Assembly: GCA_904063045.1 (NCBI GenBank)
Contig: CAJFCJ010000007.1
Coordinates: forward strand, 1,394,510 to 1,458,509
Source of the DNA: Dimorphilus gyrociliatus
Lineage: Eukaryota > Annelida > Polychaeta > Dinophilidae
Length of the DNA stretch: 64,000 nucleotides
Direction: 5' to 3'
Made by a program: the position numbers and the translations under genes. Of the stretch, positions 12,463-23,105 are shown in pieces (position 1 is the stretch's first letter; the number at the start of each line of letters is the position of its first letter). The notes beneath the pieces are model-generated. The model was not told the origin of the DNA. It saw nothing but the letters and a program-made list of their open reading frames with translations, and made no database searches.

Positions 12463-13139
12463 CGTATATTTATACAATTTTCTTGTGTATACTTTTTATG
12501 TCTCTGTTTTTAAATCATTTGCTCTATTGTCATTCCAGTTTTTTAGGTATAATTGTACAAGACGTACATTATGATACACATATATATATATATATATAAT
12601 TTATATATATATATGTGTATATCTTATTTCTTTTAACAAAATTGACAAAGTCTATCTAGCCTTCCCTTCTTTTGTTTAAATTTTACGTTTGTTTTTACAA
12701 TGAAATGAAGATAATAATCTGTACTTTGTTCAAAGTGATAATAACACCTTTAATATATTAATAATATGAATTTTTAAAACTATAACAAGAGAGAAAATAA
12801 ATCAGAGAATAAACTAAAAAAATAAAAAAGATACAATCTTCCTATGTTCGTAATAAAAAATTCAACATCATTTATTCTACTATTTAGTAGGTAACAGATT
12901 GTTTTTCTTTTATTATTAAAACATGAAAGCGCATTTTTTATCTATTACTTTATCATAATCGATAAGTCAAGGCTGAACAATTTTGCTACATTGTTCTTTT
13001 TGATTAAATGTGAACGATGAGTATTTTTCTTTTTTTTTCATTATAGTACCATCGTTAAAACCAATTTAGCGAATCGTATAATAAATTTCTCTTGGGAGGA
13101 TAGATAGCAATAGTATCGCTTTATAGATCTATATACAGT

Positions 13140-13144
<5 letters not shown>

Positions 13145-13193
<49 letters not shown>
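13145..13193. repeat. compound (TA)n(GA)n microsatellite
   Basis: About 13 TA units run directly into about 11 GA units, a compound simple repeat between RELCH and the next gene. Confidence 0.92.
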
Positions 13194-13571
13194 TTTATTA
13201 GATGGTTTTAGCAATTATTAACTCTTATTTATTTCTATTGCTGTAGTCTCTTATGAAATTTACTAGAAAGATAATGCCAAAGTTAATTTATCCAATTTGA
13301 TTCTAAATTTTGTTTGACATGACATTTAACACTCTTTCAAGAGTAAATCAAAGAAAAACGTCTGCTATATATCTCTTCGCCAATTGATGTAAAAAATTCA
13401 TTTCTCCAAACGTTAGACTGAAAGATGTTCTCAACATTTGTATGGCAAGTATCAAGTAAAAAAAATGGCGGAATTAAGAAAAATTCAAGGTGTATTACCT
13501 ATAAAACCTTTAAAAATGGTATAAAATCTATTTCAAATTTAAATATTTATTAACGAATATTTAAATGAAAT

Positions 13572-15035
13572 ATGATAATTTTATTTCTGATTTTATTAGA
13601 ATCGTATCATGCAATATCTTATCCCAATGAATTTCATAGTGGTTTTAAAGATACAGAAACATTAACTGCTTTACCGGGCTGCTCTTGTAATGATATAAAT
13701 GTTTCCGTTGAAAATGTTACTTTTATTTGTAATGGCAATCAAGAAAATAGATGCGATACAACATATGGCATTTTGAGAAAAAAGACCAACGTTACTATCA
13801 TTTGTAAACGGTCACAGATGCCAACAGTAAAAACTACAGATGTTGTAATTGAATTAGTATTTGATTCTCTATTCTCAGAAAAGGTCAATAGAAATTTATT
13901 AATTAGACAGTTATCTAACTAATTAACAAAAAATTTCTTTAAAAGGGTAATTTGTACTTGGAAAACTGCCAATCTGACTATATTTACATCTATTTTCACG
14001 AATCCTTACCACATATGAATATGATTGATAAAATGATTTATAAAAATACTCATCATTTACCGTGTAATTTGAAAATTAGACAAGTCAACTATTTACGTTT
14101 AATATTGCCAGTTCCAATGATTTATACTATCGATTCATTCTTTCATGAGAAAAACACTTGCGTTTTTGAAGATAAAAAAGGAACTATAAATAACATTGAG
14201 ACATTTTCAGTCGTATCCGATAATCTCGAAAGAAAACAGTTTATTTGGCTTCAGAATAAAGGCAATATGTTAATTGTTAATTTTGCAGTATTTTAACCCT
14301 TTTCCATTTCTCTATTTTCCCCTTCATTTCACTTTACAATCGCATTTTTATATTCTAAAGGTATCATATTTACGAATGATATAATTATAAGTGAATGTGA
14401 GAAATGTACAATTATCCTACCATCCGACTATCATAACAGCCAAATATTATTATTCTTCAAAAGAACATTTACAAATCTTAAAGGTCGATTATCTTTAGGA
14501 ATCGTTATTGGCTGTTTAGATAATATGAATTGGTTAATTCAAGTTTATAAGGCAAGAATCGAAAATGGAAAAATTCATGATGAATTTAAAGGATTTCAAT
14601 GTCCTAGACCTGAAAAATTCACTATATCTTTAAGAAAAAATGACAAAAAGTAGAAGAGAAATTCACTTTATAAAAAAATTCATAAATATGCAAATTTTAT
14701 TCAGATCTAGGTATAATTTTCTAAAAAGCGTAAGATTTATGACAAAGCCAACAACTATACAACAAATAGTAATGAAAACAAGGAGAATGTTAAAGATTTC
14801 AACAAAATTTTCACTTTCAACAACCTCGATAGTCGATCCATTAATCGTCGAAATATTAAGGAGAAGAGATGAAAGATTAAAACTCAGCTCATCCTCTCAT
14901 AGATGGTTAACAGTGATACTTCCAATAGTAGTCTCTCTTATATGCTTCTTTGTCATTTTCTTCGCAATCTATTCATTTTATCTCGAAGGAAAATGTTTAG
15001 AAATGTTACAAAATAATATTTCTAACGAAGATTAG
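13572..15035 (+). CDS. unrecognised type I membrane protein with signal peptide
   Basis: Not recognised. Exon 1, 13572-13883, starts with a hydrophobic signal peptide (MIILFLILLESYHAIS) and has Cys-rich, N-glycosylation-rich sequence (GCSCNDINVSVENVTFIC). It ends at a gtcaat donor; exon 2 begins at 13946 (GNLYLENCQSDYIYIYF). Exon 2 ends near 14288 and exon 3 begins near 14402 (KCTIILPSDYHN); this boundary is the least certain. Exon 3 ends at 14649, and exon 4 (14705-15035) starts SRYNFLKS and ends with a transmembrane helix, WLTVILPIVVSLICFFVIFF, near the C-terminus plus a short Cys-containing tail. The spacing of Cys and short LxL strands is vaguely like leucine-rich-repeat ectodomains, but no repeat is clear. 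Neighbouring CTLD/WSC receptor converges on it. Likely a cell-surface receptor or adhesion molecule; this is inference from topology only. Confidence 0.6.
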
Positions 15036-15491
15036 ATCTACTAATCCTCTTTGTTATTAAAAGAACGAAATTGAATATGTAAATGAGAGATGGGAATGAT
15101 AATTTGCGAGGATAATTATCTAATACATATACATTTAATCAGCTCATTGGATATTAATTGAATAAATGACAAAACAAATCAACTTTTCTTTTTAATATAA
15201 ATTTAATATAATTATTATCTTTAAACACAATATAGTTTACCTTTGAACAATATAAAGTTAGACTACCTTTTAGTTAATCTCTTTATGTATACGAAGTATA
15301 AATACAGTATAAGAAATATTTTTTGCAGTATTTTCAAGAATAGAATTAAAGATATAGCATAAATTAATTTATGAAATGGAGACTAACATTTAAGAAAGAC
15401 ATGAAAAAAGTCTATTTAATTCATAGAAAAGAAAATTCAATTGTGACTCAATAGAGGAAAATCTTCAATTTTCCATACTTTACATATAATT
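15036..15491. other. shared 3' spacer between two convergent genes
   Basis: 456 AT-rich bases between convergent stop codons at 15035 and 15492. It holds 3' UTRs only; an AATAAA occurs near 15162. No other feature seen. Confidence 0.6.
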
Positions 15492-18209
15492 TTATGCTTC
15501 TGTTGAATATCGAGAGCGAACAGTTTCAAGAGCATCGTCTACTTCGTTATTACGAATACTAATTCGTCTAACTTTTGTTTCGTACCTTAAAACTGCACCA
15601 CTTTCAGTTGGTACACCAATAACTGGGTTATCCCTGTGAGAATCAGCGGCGTCCTTTCCATTCAAAGCTTGGACAGCTGATTCGTTATAGATTTGACTTT
15701 GAGGTTTAACGGCATCAACCCGAGCGTCATAAGTATCGTCGTATACGCTTGGAGTTGAGTTATTAGCTGTTAAGCTAAATACGGAAAAAAACGGAATGAA
15801 GAGAGTGATTTATAGAAAAAAAGAACATAATAATAATAATAGTGCTATTCGTGTTTACCGAGCTGTATCATCTTTAGGAGCGAATTTCCACGGTTCATTA
15901 AATTTGAACTTTTCCCGAAATCCGGCATTTTGCACATAACATATCAATAAGATAAGGAAAAAGATACCCAGAATCAAGAGGACAAATATGACTATAAGAC
16001 CTATGGAATGAGACGATATGATAATAAAGTAAATGAAAGAGAAATGGCAAACCTGCGTGAAATCTTGTAAAATTTAAAGAACTCTTCTTCTTAGAAAATC
16101 CTACTTGAGGATCAGTCGGTGGATCCTAAGATAATGATTACAAGAATAAATCAACTTTAAAAAGATTAAAAAACAATCCGAAAAATCTTACTGGAGGTTG
16201 AGTTGTTGGTCGATCTGTCTCTGGTGGAGGATTTGTAGGATAGGTTCTAGAAGGGTCTCTGGTAGTTGTTGTTTTGGTTGTTCGTCTCGTTGATCGTTTA
16301 GTCGATGGCTTTGTAGGAGTGGTTGTAGGCTTTTCAGTTGTCTTTGTAGTCGGTTTTGGTGTTGGTGTAGACGTTGGTTCATTTGTCGTCGTAACATAAT
16401 CTGAACAAGAAAGAAAGTAAGTAGGGAGAACGAGGAAGGTAATGATACTACTACAATTTATCATTCTTGAACAACATCATAGTTTATTACATAATAATAA
16501 AAAAGTGATAATAGATAATGAACAGTGATTCAACAACATTACAAATTACCAGAAATAGTAGTATTTAAAAAGTAAGTTGTTGTTAACTCAGTAAAATTGA
16601 AAGTAGTATTTGCGGTCACATTTGGAGCAGTAGACGCTAAATGATTATTAATAAGTAAAATTGTAAAAAAAGATTAAAGTTTGGAATAAGAGATTGATTA
16701 ATTAATTAATTATTTATTTACTTACTAGTTGTTAAGTTAGTAACTTTTTATAGAAAGCATTAAAAGAGATTAAATAAAACAAACGTTTAGCTTTATTTTA
16801 AAGCGAATATTAATAACATACCCGTTGCGCATATTACTCCATAATTTTCAGAACATTTTTCTGTAGTCCATTCACCAGTTTCTAGATTAATGGCAACACA
16901 TGCCTTATCTACTTTGTTCAGATTTTCAGTAGGTTGGCAAACTGACCAATTTGAATAGGTCAAATATCTATCGATTCCATTAATTTTCCAAGATTGTCTG
17001 GTTGCTCCAACCCAGAATTCTTCGTTTCCAGAAAGACCATATGAATCAAGATATGCTGTAGTATTTTCAATAGCTTCTGTCGAATTCAAGTGAATCAAGT
17101 TCATATCTCTCTTCAAACATTCATTTTGGGCCTCACACCAGCTTAATTTCGTACTCGAATATATAAATGTATCAAGACCGTTTTGACATAAAACCCCTTT
17201 TAAACTAGTACAATCATCATCAGACATCTCTAATTTATCATTTTTTGTCGTAAAAGCGCAGGCGCTTCCCGAATCTATTGATCCATCTGGCTGATTTTTC
17301 TTCCATTTTGAAAGAGCTCCGTCAACGTAGAACACAATATTTGCACCAGCTCCTCCACAATTACCTTTTTTACTTGTTACACATTCGATTGTGCAATAGT
17401 ATGAAGATGTGGCCCCGTACCGGCCGTATTTATCGCTACAAAAGCAGATATTTCCTCCACCATCATTCTGAATTCCAGCAACTTTATTCCCTTTTAGTCT
17501 GCATATATTCCCGCATGTAGTGGGATCTATTTGAGTAGGAAGTATTTGTTCGTATTTCGAATCAAGATCAGGCATTATAGAATTATCTTGAAAGCATCCT
17601 TGCTCATACAAAATGGTATGGTCTATATATTTAAAAAACAGAAAAAGTTGATAACAGTTCTGTTTAGCAGAGAGTTATTAAATTTGTTTACCTAAAGACC
17701 AAGACCAATAATTAGGTCGGCTAAAACTGTCACCAACATTTTGGTCCTCTATTGCTTGATACCCAAGCCAAATCTTATTAGAACTACTTTTATTGATATC
17801 TTTTAATTTATTTATTAAATTCTGTTGGGGATTTAAACACAAAATTTTATCAGTTTTGTGTCACACATTCGCATTATGATGGGATCTATTAAAAATAAAC
17901 ATACCGCTTGATAATGAATAAGAAAAGCATCGTTTCCAATCTGACTTTTACATTGGCTTAAACCGTCATTATAATTTGTACTTCCGACGTATTTCAAGCA
18001 CCAATTGTCGTAATTTTCACAACCATCTATTTGATATTTAATATATACTTATTTAAAAATTCAATAAACATAATCTAAATCCTTTCTTGGTTTAGAAATA
18101 GCTTAAATATTAAAGGAACGTGCTTAAAACTCTACTTACGACTTGTGATGAACTTAAGTATAACCAGATAAAGTGTTAATCTTATCCGAAAAATTAAAGC
18201 TGTTGACAT
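15492..18209 (-). CDS. type I membrane receptor with C-type lectin and WSC domains and a mucin-like stalk
   Basis: Likely a carbohydrate-binding cell-surface receptor. Exons (minus strand): 18209-18140 (signal peptide, MSTALIFRIRLTLYLVIL), 18026-17905, 17821-17692, 17622-16822, an 18-base microexon 16726-16743, then exons near 16635-16555, 16398-16190, 16130-16050, 16000-15860 and 15775-15492; joined frames stay open for about 650 residues. Domains: first half of a CTLD (CENYDNWCLKY to NYWSWSL), a WSC domain (GCFQD, TTCGNICRLKGNKVAGIQ, NICFCSDKYGRYG, NCGGAG, IVFYV), the second half of a CTLD (KWKKNQPDGS, DDDCTSLKGVLCQ), a complete second CTLD (SWCEAQNECLKRDMNLIHL to GVICA), a Thr/Pro-rich stalk, one TM helix (LIVIFVLLILGIFFLILLIC) and a tail of about 120 residues with Tyr motifs. 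Ligand unknown. It converges on the membrane protein at 13572-15035. Confidence 0.82.
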
Positions 18210-19402
18210 GGTATCAGATAAAACTGTTTCGACTTCATTAACTTAATAAGAAGGTAAAAATGAGGGAACTACGTCATTTTTGACTCGTCACCAAGGGCGA
18301 GAATGAAAACAGATCGAATGGAATTCCCTGGACACGGCGGGCTGGTGAATTACTAATAAGCCTATATTTGTCAATGCACGTTAAGCTATAATATTATTTC
18401 TTCTTTCCAATTTAATATGTCTATTTTAATAAAGATATTTAGAGATTGGCTTTTCATGTCATAGAAGCGTCGTGACACGACTTATTCTTGATTCTATAAA
18501 TGAAAAATTGTTTGAATTATTCATCTAATCAAACTTATTCCATTCCTTCCTCCTTTCCCCCCCCCCCCTTACTTTCTAATTTCTGTTATTTTTGTTTCAC
18601 AAATAGTACATTACTCCTTCAATCAACACTACAATGTTGTCACGTAAAACATACTCTTAAATAGCCTATAAGACAATTAAGTTATTTAAATTTTACACAA
18701 TGGTGTACTTACTAAAAACTAATATTTAATCTATGAAATGTAAAATACAGTATTCTTGAGTACTATTAAAATAGAACAAAAACATTCTTCTTTTACTTCT
18801 TCTTCTTCTTCTGCTTCTTTTATCATTAAATGTTACTAAATATTATTATTCACACCGTTTATTAATTTTGAATGGTTTTGATATAAACAACTAACAATTC
18901 GTTTATTACACTGAACTTTTTAATTATTTGTGGTAAAGAATAAAAAGGGCCCAGACATTTATTTGAAGCGATATTTCTCAACATGGCGAATCTATTTCGT
19001 AGTCAACTTTAGGCGATTATTTACCGGTTGTTGCTTTAAATTTTCGTCAAATCCTGGTAAATAATTGACCGGAGTAGGCTAAATTCATTTCTTCTAGTTG
19101 TATTCGCTTTAAAATATAGTTTAAATACAGATTACAATAAGTATTATTAAACGATTCTTATTATTATTGTTATTGTGCAGTTTATGTTAAATTGGGGGCG
19201 GTTTTCTAACATTTTCTCTTTTAGCGTTTAAAAGATGTGAAAATATTTCCTTTTGGAAGAAAGGTGGAGTGATAGAGAGAGCAAATAGTATCGAAATGCA
19301 TTCACTTTAACAGTTGCGGTGTCCGAATAAAATATACATCACAACGTGGTAATTTGTATATTTTGGAACTTCTTCTGTACCTCATACTATACCTCTACAA
19401 AA
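18210..19402. other. divergent spacer with poly(C) and CTT tracts
   Basis: About 1.2 kb between divergent genes, so it should carry the promoters of the lectin receptor and RRP36. A run of 12 C lies at 18557-18568 and a CTT-rich tract at 18786-18818. I see no supported coding frame. Confidence 0.5.
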
Positions 19403-19978
19403 ATGTCGGATGAAGAATCCTCAGATAATATGGAACAACCCATACGCTCTGGTAGTAAGAAGTTTAAACGATTAAATAAAAATCGGCCAAGCGAAATTTC
19501 ATCGAAACGTCCGAAGAATAATCCCGTTCAAACTGCGTCTTTAACTAACACTCGAGATCCAAGATTCGATGATCTATCTGGTAAATTCAGTGAGCATCAT
19601 TTTCAAAATTCATATGGTTTTATTAGTGAAATTGAGAAAAGAGAAAAAGAGAAAATTGCGAAAACCATCAAAAAGGAAAAGAATTCTGATAAAAGGTTAA
19701 AATTACTCAAATTAAAAGATAGATATGAGCAGAAAGAGAAGGTAAAAATAATGAACGATAACAAAAAAGAACAGTTAAAGAAAATCAAGAAGAAGGAATT
19801 GGAACAAGTAGCTGAAGGAAAGAAACCATATTTTCTTAAGAAAAGTGATAGAAAATTACTGGAATTAGCAGAAAAATATAAGGATCTACAAAAAGACAAT
19901 AAACTAGAGAGTTATATGATGAAGAAACGAAAGAAAAATTCTCAAAAAGAAAGAAAAAAAGTCTTCAAAAATTATTAA
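19403..19978 (+). CDS. RRP36: ribosomal RNA processing protein 36 homologue
   Basis: Nucleolar protein needed for early cleavages of pre-rRNA in 18S rRNA maturation. Single exon, 191 residues, shorter than the human protein (about 259). Diagnostic blocks are NKNRPSEISSKRP, the central RDPRFDDLSGKF signature, YGFISEIEKREKE, and the C-terminal KKPYFLKKSDRKLLELAEKY followed by KLESYMMKKRKKN. The middle and end are highly basic with long helices. The frame is open upstream to 19346, but the Met at 19403 (MSDEESSDNM) starts the acidic N-terminus expected for the family, so I choose it. An AATAAA overlaps the end of the gene at 19978-19983, giving an extremely short 3' UTR if used. Confidence rests on the RDPRFDD and PYFLKKS motifs. 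Confidence 0.93.
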   Translation: MSDEESSDNMEQPIRSGSKKFKRLNKNRPSEISSKRPKNNPVQTASLTNTRDPRFDDLSGKFSEHHFQNSYGFISEIEKREKEKIAKTIKKEKNSDKRLKLLKLKDRYEQKEKVKIMNDNKKEQLKKIKKKELEQVAEGKKPYFLKKSDRKLLELAEKYKDLQKDNKLESYMMKKRKKNSQKERKKVFKNY

Positions 19979-20565
19979 ATAAAATGCATTCTTTATTCAT
20001 CCTTCAGTTTTCTTTTTAAGTAAGACACTTAGCGAATTTAGCATTGAACAAGACTTAAAAGTGTTGAGCTTCTTATGAAAAATGAGTAGAAAATAAGTAA
20101 ATTCCTTTATATCTTTATTCCTCTACTATTACACAAGACTATGGGAGGAGAAGTGGACAAAAAGGCTTATAATTAAACCAGATTAGTAGGATAATCATTT
20201 AAGGTCTTTTACGCAATCTTATCAAAAAATTCTTTTTTTTATATTTCCATTAAAAGGTTTCACTTATTATTTTATTTATTTATTTTAGAGAAAATAATAT
20301 ATAGGATAACAGATTCCCGCTTAATGCTGTACATTAAAGTTTTTTAGGCCTACATTTATTATTAATAATTGACCTTTATTTGTTATTTAGACTGCTTTTC
20401 CAACTTCTTAGGAAACAGTTGAGCCAATTTATAACGTATTTTTAATGTATTATTCCAGAAGAGAAAGACTCTTCATAACCTAGAGCAACGCCATCTATCG
20501 AACAATGATTTATATACCTTTCACCTGTTAATGATATGTATTGATAAGGTGAGAAAGAACCTAAA
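19979..20565. other. spacer between RRP36 and the hillarin-like gene
   Basis: 587 AT-rich bases holding the RRP36 3' end and the promoter/5' UTR of the downstream same-strand gene. No further feature is supported. Confidence 0.5.
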
Positions 20566-22992
20566 ATGTGCGATTCTAATGTTGAATCAATCTTCGCCAC
20601 ATTACAACGAAGTACCATCTCATCAATATCAGGCGAAATTTGCAAAAGATGTGGAAAAAAGGTATATCCTGTTGAAAGGATTGACGTTGGCTTGGTTTTT
20701 CATCGTTCCTGCTTCAAATGTAAACAATGCGAGATTCAATTATCGTTGAAGTCTTTTCAATTGAGCAGAGATGAACAAGATGTATTTTGTGGTAATCACG
20801 TTGCTATCGCCAATGCTCAGATTAACAGAGACTCCCTCCATATCCAACAAGCCATACAATCGCAGAAGATCTTTAGTCAAAGACCTGGCGTAACGCCCAC
20901 TCTGCAAAGAAAAAATACATTTCATCCTATTCATGAATTAGAAACTAGTGGAGTAATTAATGCCCAAAGTGCTCTCGAAGAAAATCACAGGGAAGAGGAA
21001 GATGAATTGTATAGACAAATGTTTGATGAACGAAGAGCTCAGCTACGAGCTTTAGATAGACAAATGCAAACGGAACGAGAGAACGCCGTTAGCCTCCTTA
21101 TGAGATACTTTGACACCAAGCAAACTTCAACAAATGAAAGAGAAGCGATTATTAGAAATTTAGATAGAATGCTAACTGGCCAAAGAACAGAAAGAGCACA
21201 AGAGCTTTTAAAATTAATTGCACTCGAAGAACAAGCAGCAGTTACTCGTATGATTGAGAAGCATAGCAAGGAAATGTTCTTACTTATTCACAATAAAGAT
21301 CGTTCAATTTCCTCCGAAGATGGCTCTAGTTCAAGACAAACTCATGAACAGACGGAAGAAGAAGTGCAACTTTTAGCTGATCCACCACCTGCACCCCCAC
21401 TTTCTAGTAAATTTGATCTCTTCGATTCGCCAAAAATCTTTCGTCATTTAGACCGACAGGCGTTAAGGGTTGCGGGGCAGCAATATGAGTCCTTCACAGA
21501 ATTAGTGAAAGTTTTAACAGCGAATTGCAAGAGTGATTTAGAAAAAGTAAGGGTAATATTCAAATGGATGTCGACTAGTCAAATTACAGAGGAAGCTGAT
21601 CCTGAATCCCCTTTGGGATTGTTGAGAGGAGTACAACTTGGAACAGAGAGTTACCATGATCTCTTTAAGCGTTTATGCGGTTACGCCGGTCTTAGATGCA
21701 AATTAATTGATGGTGTCTCCAAAGCAGCAGGATATAAGCCAGGAATGTCACTTATGAAATTCCGAAATCAGTGGACAGCAGTCTACGTCGATGACGCTTG
21801 GCGTTTTATAAATTGTAACTGGGGAGCTAGACATGCGAAAAATTCATCAGGAGATCTCACGTATGAAGTTGATGAGTTTTACTTTCTAACAGATCCTGAA
21901 GATCATATTTATCAACATTTACCAGATGATCCTGAATGGCAGCTACTAGAAATTCCAGTTTCAAAAATTGATTTCCAGAGTCTTCCTGTTGTGAAATCGC
22001 CTTTCTTCAATCAATCATTAACTCTAACCGGTGTTTTTAGCGGTTTACTAACAACTGACCAATTCGGTAATGTTCAAGTTAGACTAAGATCTCCGAAAAG
22101 ATTAAATATTGCGGGAAAATTGGAACGTTTAAAGAATTCCTTATCTCGTCCTTCGCAAAATGCAGAATTGGAGAATAGAACATTTGTTGTGCTGAAAAAT
22201 TCGAATGAATACGTTGTTCAAGCAAGACCACCGACTATGGGTAAATTTCTGTTAGAAATTTACGTAGAGAGTGAATGGATGGACGGGGAACTAGATGCAG
22301 CATGTTCGTTTCTCGTCAAATCTAATATTGTTGCGCCTCATGCAAATATTACGTTTCCACCAGTCGGTCTGGTCGGATCGCTAACACCAAAACTCAAAGA
22401 ATTTTCACATAAAGACGCTTACATAGCTTGCAATAATGCTTCGTGCAAGATCAGAGTTCTAATGAATACCGAAATAGAAGATTCTGATCATTTATCATTA
22501 AAATTTAGACTCTGGGATTCGACAAAAAATCGTTTAATCGACAGAGATAAATTCGCTCTAATTGTATCTAGAGACGATCGCACAATAGCCATAGAAGCCT
22601 TAACGGCTACAAGAGCCATATATTTATTGTCTATATTTGTCAATGGAGAGTGTTCATTTAAATATTTAATCGAAAATTATTCGAATGCCGAACCAAAAAT
22701 TCGACCATTTCCAAAACCGACCAAGAGATGGCCAGCAATAGGATGCGAACTTCGCGCACCATTAACTCGATACCTGCCAGCCAACAATCAAGTCCGCTTT
22801 GACTTTCTAGCAAGAAATGCTAAGAGAATGGTTATTTCAATTGGTGAAGATTGGGTTGACTTAATAGAAAGTAGAGGAACTTGGACAGGCCAAGTACAAA
22901 CTGATAAACAAGGAAACCTTATCATTTATGCGTCTTTTGACGGAAGAAAGTTAAAACCTCTTCTTGAGTATACAGTTCAAACAATGCGTTAA
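20566..22992 (+). CDS. hillarin/kyphoscoliosis-family protein: LIM domain plus transglutaminase-like domain
   Basis: Intronless 808-residue cytoskeletal scaffold candidate of the hillarin (leech, fly Hil, worm LTD-1) and KY group. One LIM domain is at about 25-78 with all zinc ligands (CKRCGKK, HRSCFKCKQC, CGNH). A charged coiled coil spans about 140-240. Then comes the KY-type transglutaminase-like core at about 290-430 (KVRVIFKWM, LFKRLCGYAGLRCKLIDG, AGYKPG, QWTAVYVDDAWRFINCNWG), followed by about 370 residues of beta-rich KY-specific repeats. The usual Cys, His and Asp of the active core appear to be replaced: the GVC position reads GVQLGTESYHDLF, the His position reads RNQWTAV, and the Asp position reads INCNWG. 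It is therefore probably a pseudoenzyme. The start at 20566 is the first Met of the long frame and lies just before the LIM domain. Confidence 0.88.
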   Translation: MCDSNVESIFATLQRSTISSISGEICKRCGKKVYPVERIDVGLVFHRSCFKCKQCEIQLSLKSFQLSRDEQDVFCGNHVAIANAQINRDSLHIQQAIQSQKIFSQRPGVTPTLQRKNTFHPIHELETSGVINAQSALEENHREEEDELYRQMFDERRAQLRALDRQMQTERENAVSLLMRYFDTKQTSTNEREAIIRNLDRMLTGQRTERAQELLKLIALEEQAAVTRMIEKHSKEMFLLIHNKDRSISSEDGSSSRQTHEQTEEEVQLLADPPPAPPLSSKFDLFDSPKIFRHLDRQALRVAGQQYESFTELVKVLTANCKSDLEKVRVIFKWMSTSQITEEADPESPLGLLRGVQLGTESYHDLFKRLCGYAGLRCKLIDGVSKAAGYKPGMSLMKFRNQWTAVYVDDAWRFINCNWGARHAKNSSGDLTYEVDEFYFLTDPEDHIYQHLPDDPEWQLLEIPVSKIDFQSLPVVKSPFFNQSLTLTGVFSGLLTTDQFGNVQVRLRSPKRLNIAGKLERLKNSLSRPSQNAELENRTFVVLKNSNEYVVQARPPTMGKFLLEIYVESEWMDGELDAACSFLVKSNIVAPHANITFPPVGLVGSLTPKLKEFSHKDAYIACNNASCKIRVLMNTEIEDSDHLSLKFRLWDSTKNRLIDRDKFALIVSRDDRTIAIEALTATRAIYLLSIFVNGECSFKYLIENYSNAEPKIRPFPKPTKRWPAIGCELRAPLTRYLPANNQVRFDFLARNAKRMVISIGEDWVDLIESRGTWTGQVQTDKQGNLIIYASFDGRKLKPLLEYTVQTMR

Positions 22993-23105
22993 CTATATTG
23001 TCTAAACGACATTATTTTTTTTCTATTATATATTGATATATTATTGTTGTATTGACCGTTACAATAGCTAGGCTCAGTTAGTATGTTGCCAACGGTTTAA
23101 TAAAT

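Larger units (their letters stand above)
12312..13571. other. RELCH 3' UTR and AT-rich spacer with microsatellites
   Basis: About 1.26 kb with no supported coding frame. AATAAA copies near 12797 and 12820 could end the RELCH transcript. TA repeats lie at about 12413-12460 and 12583-12612, and a TA then GA tract at 13145-13193. The final part is the upstream region of the next gene. Confidence 0.6.

Noticed and set aside
16188-16397. Gln-rich 69-residue frame
   Set aside because: Shadow frame of the Thr/Pro-rich stalk exon of the lectin receptor.
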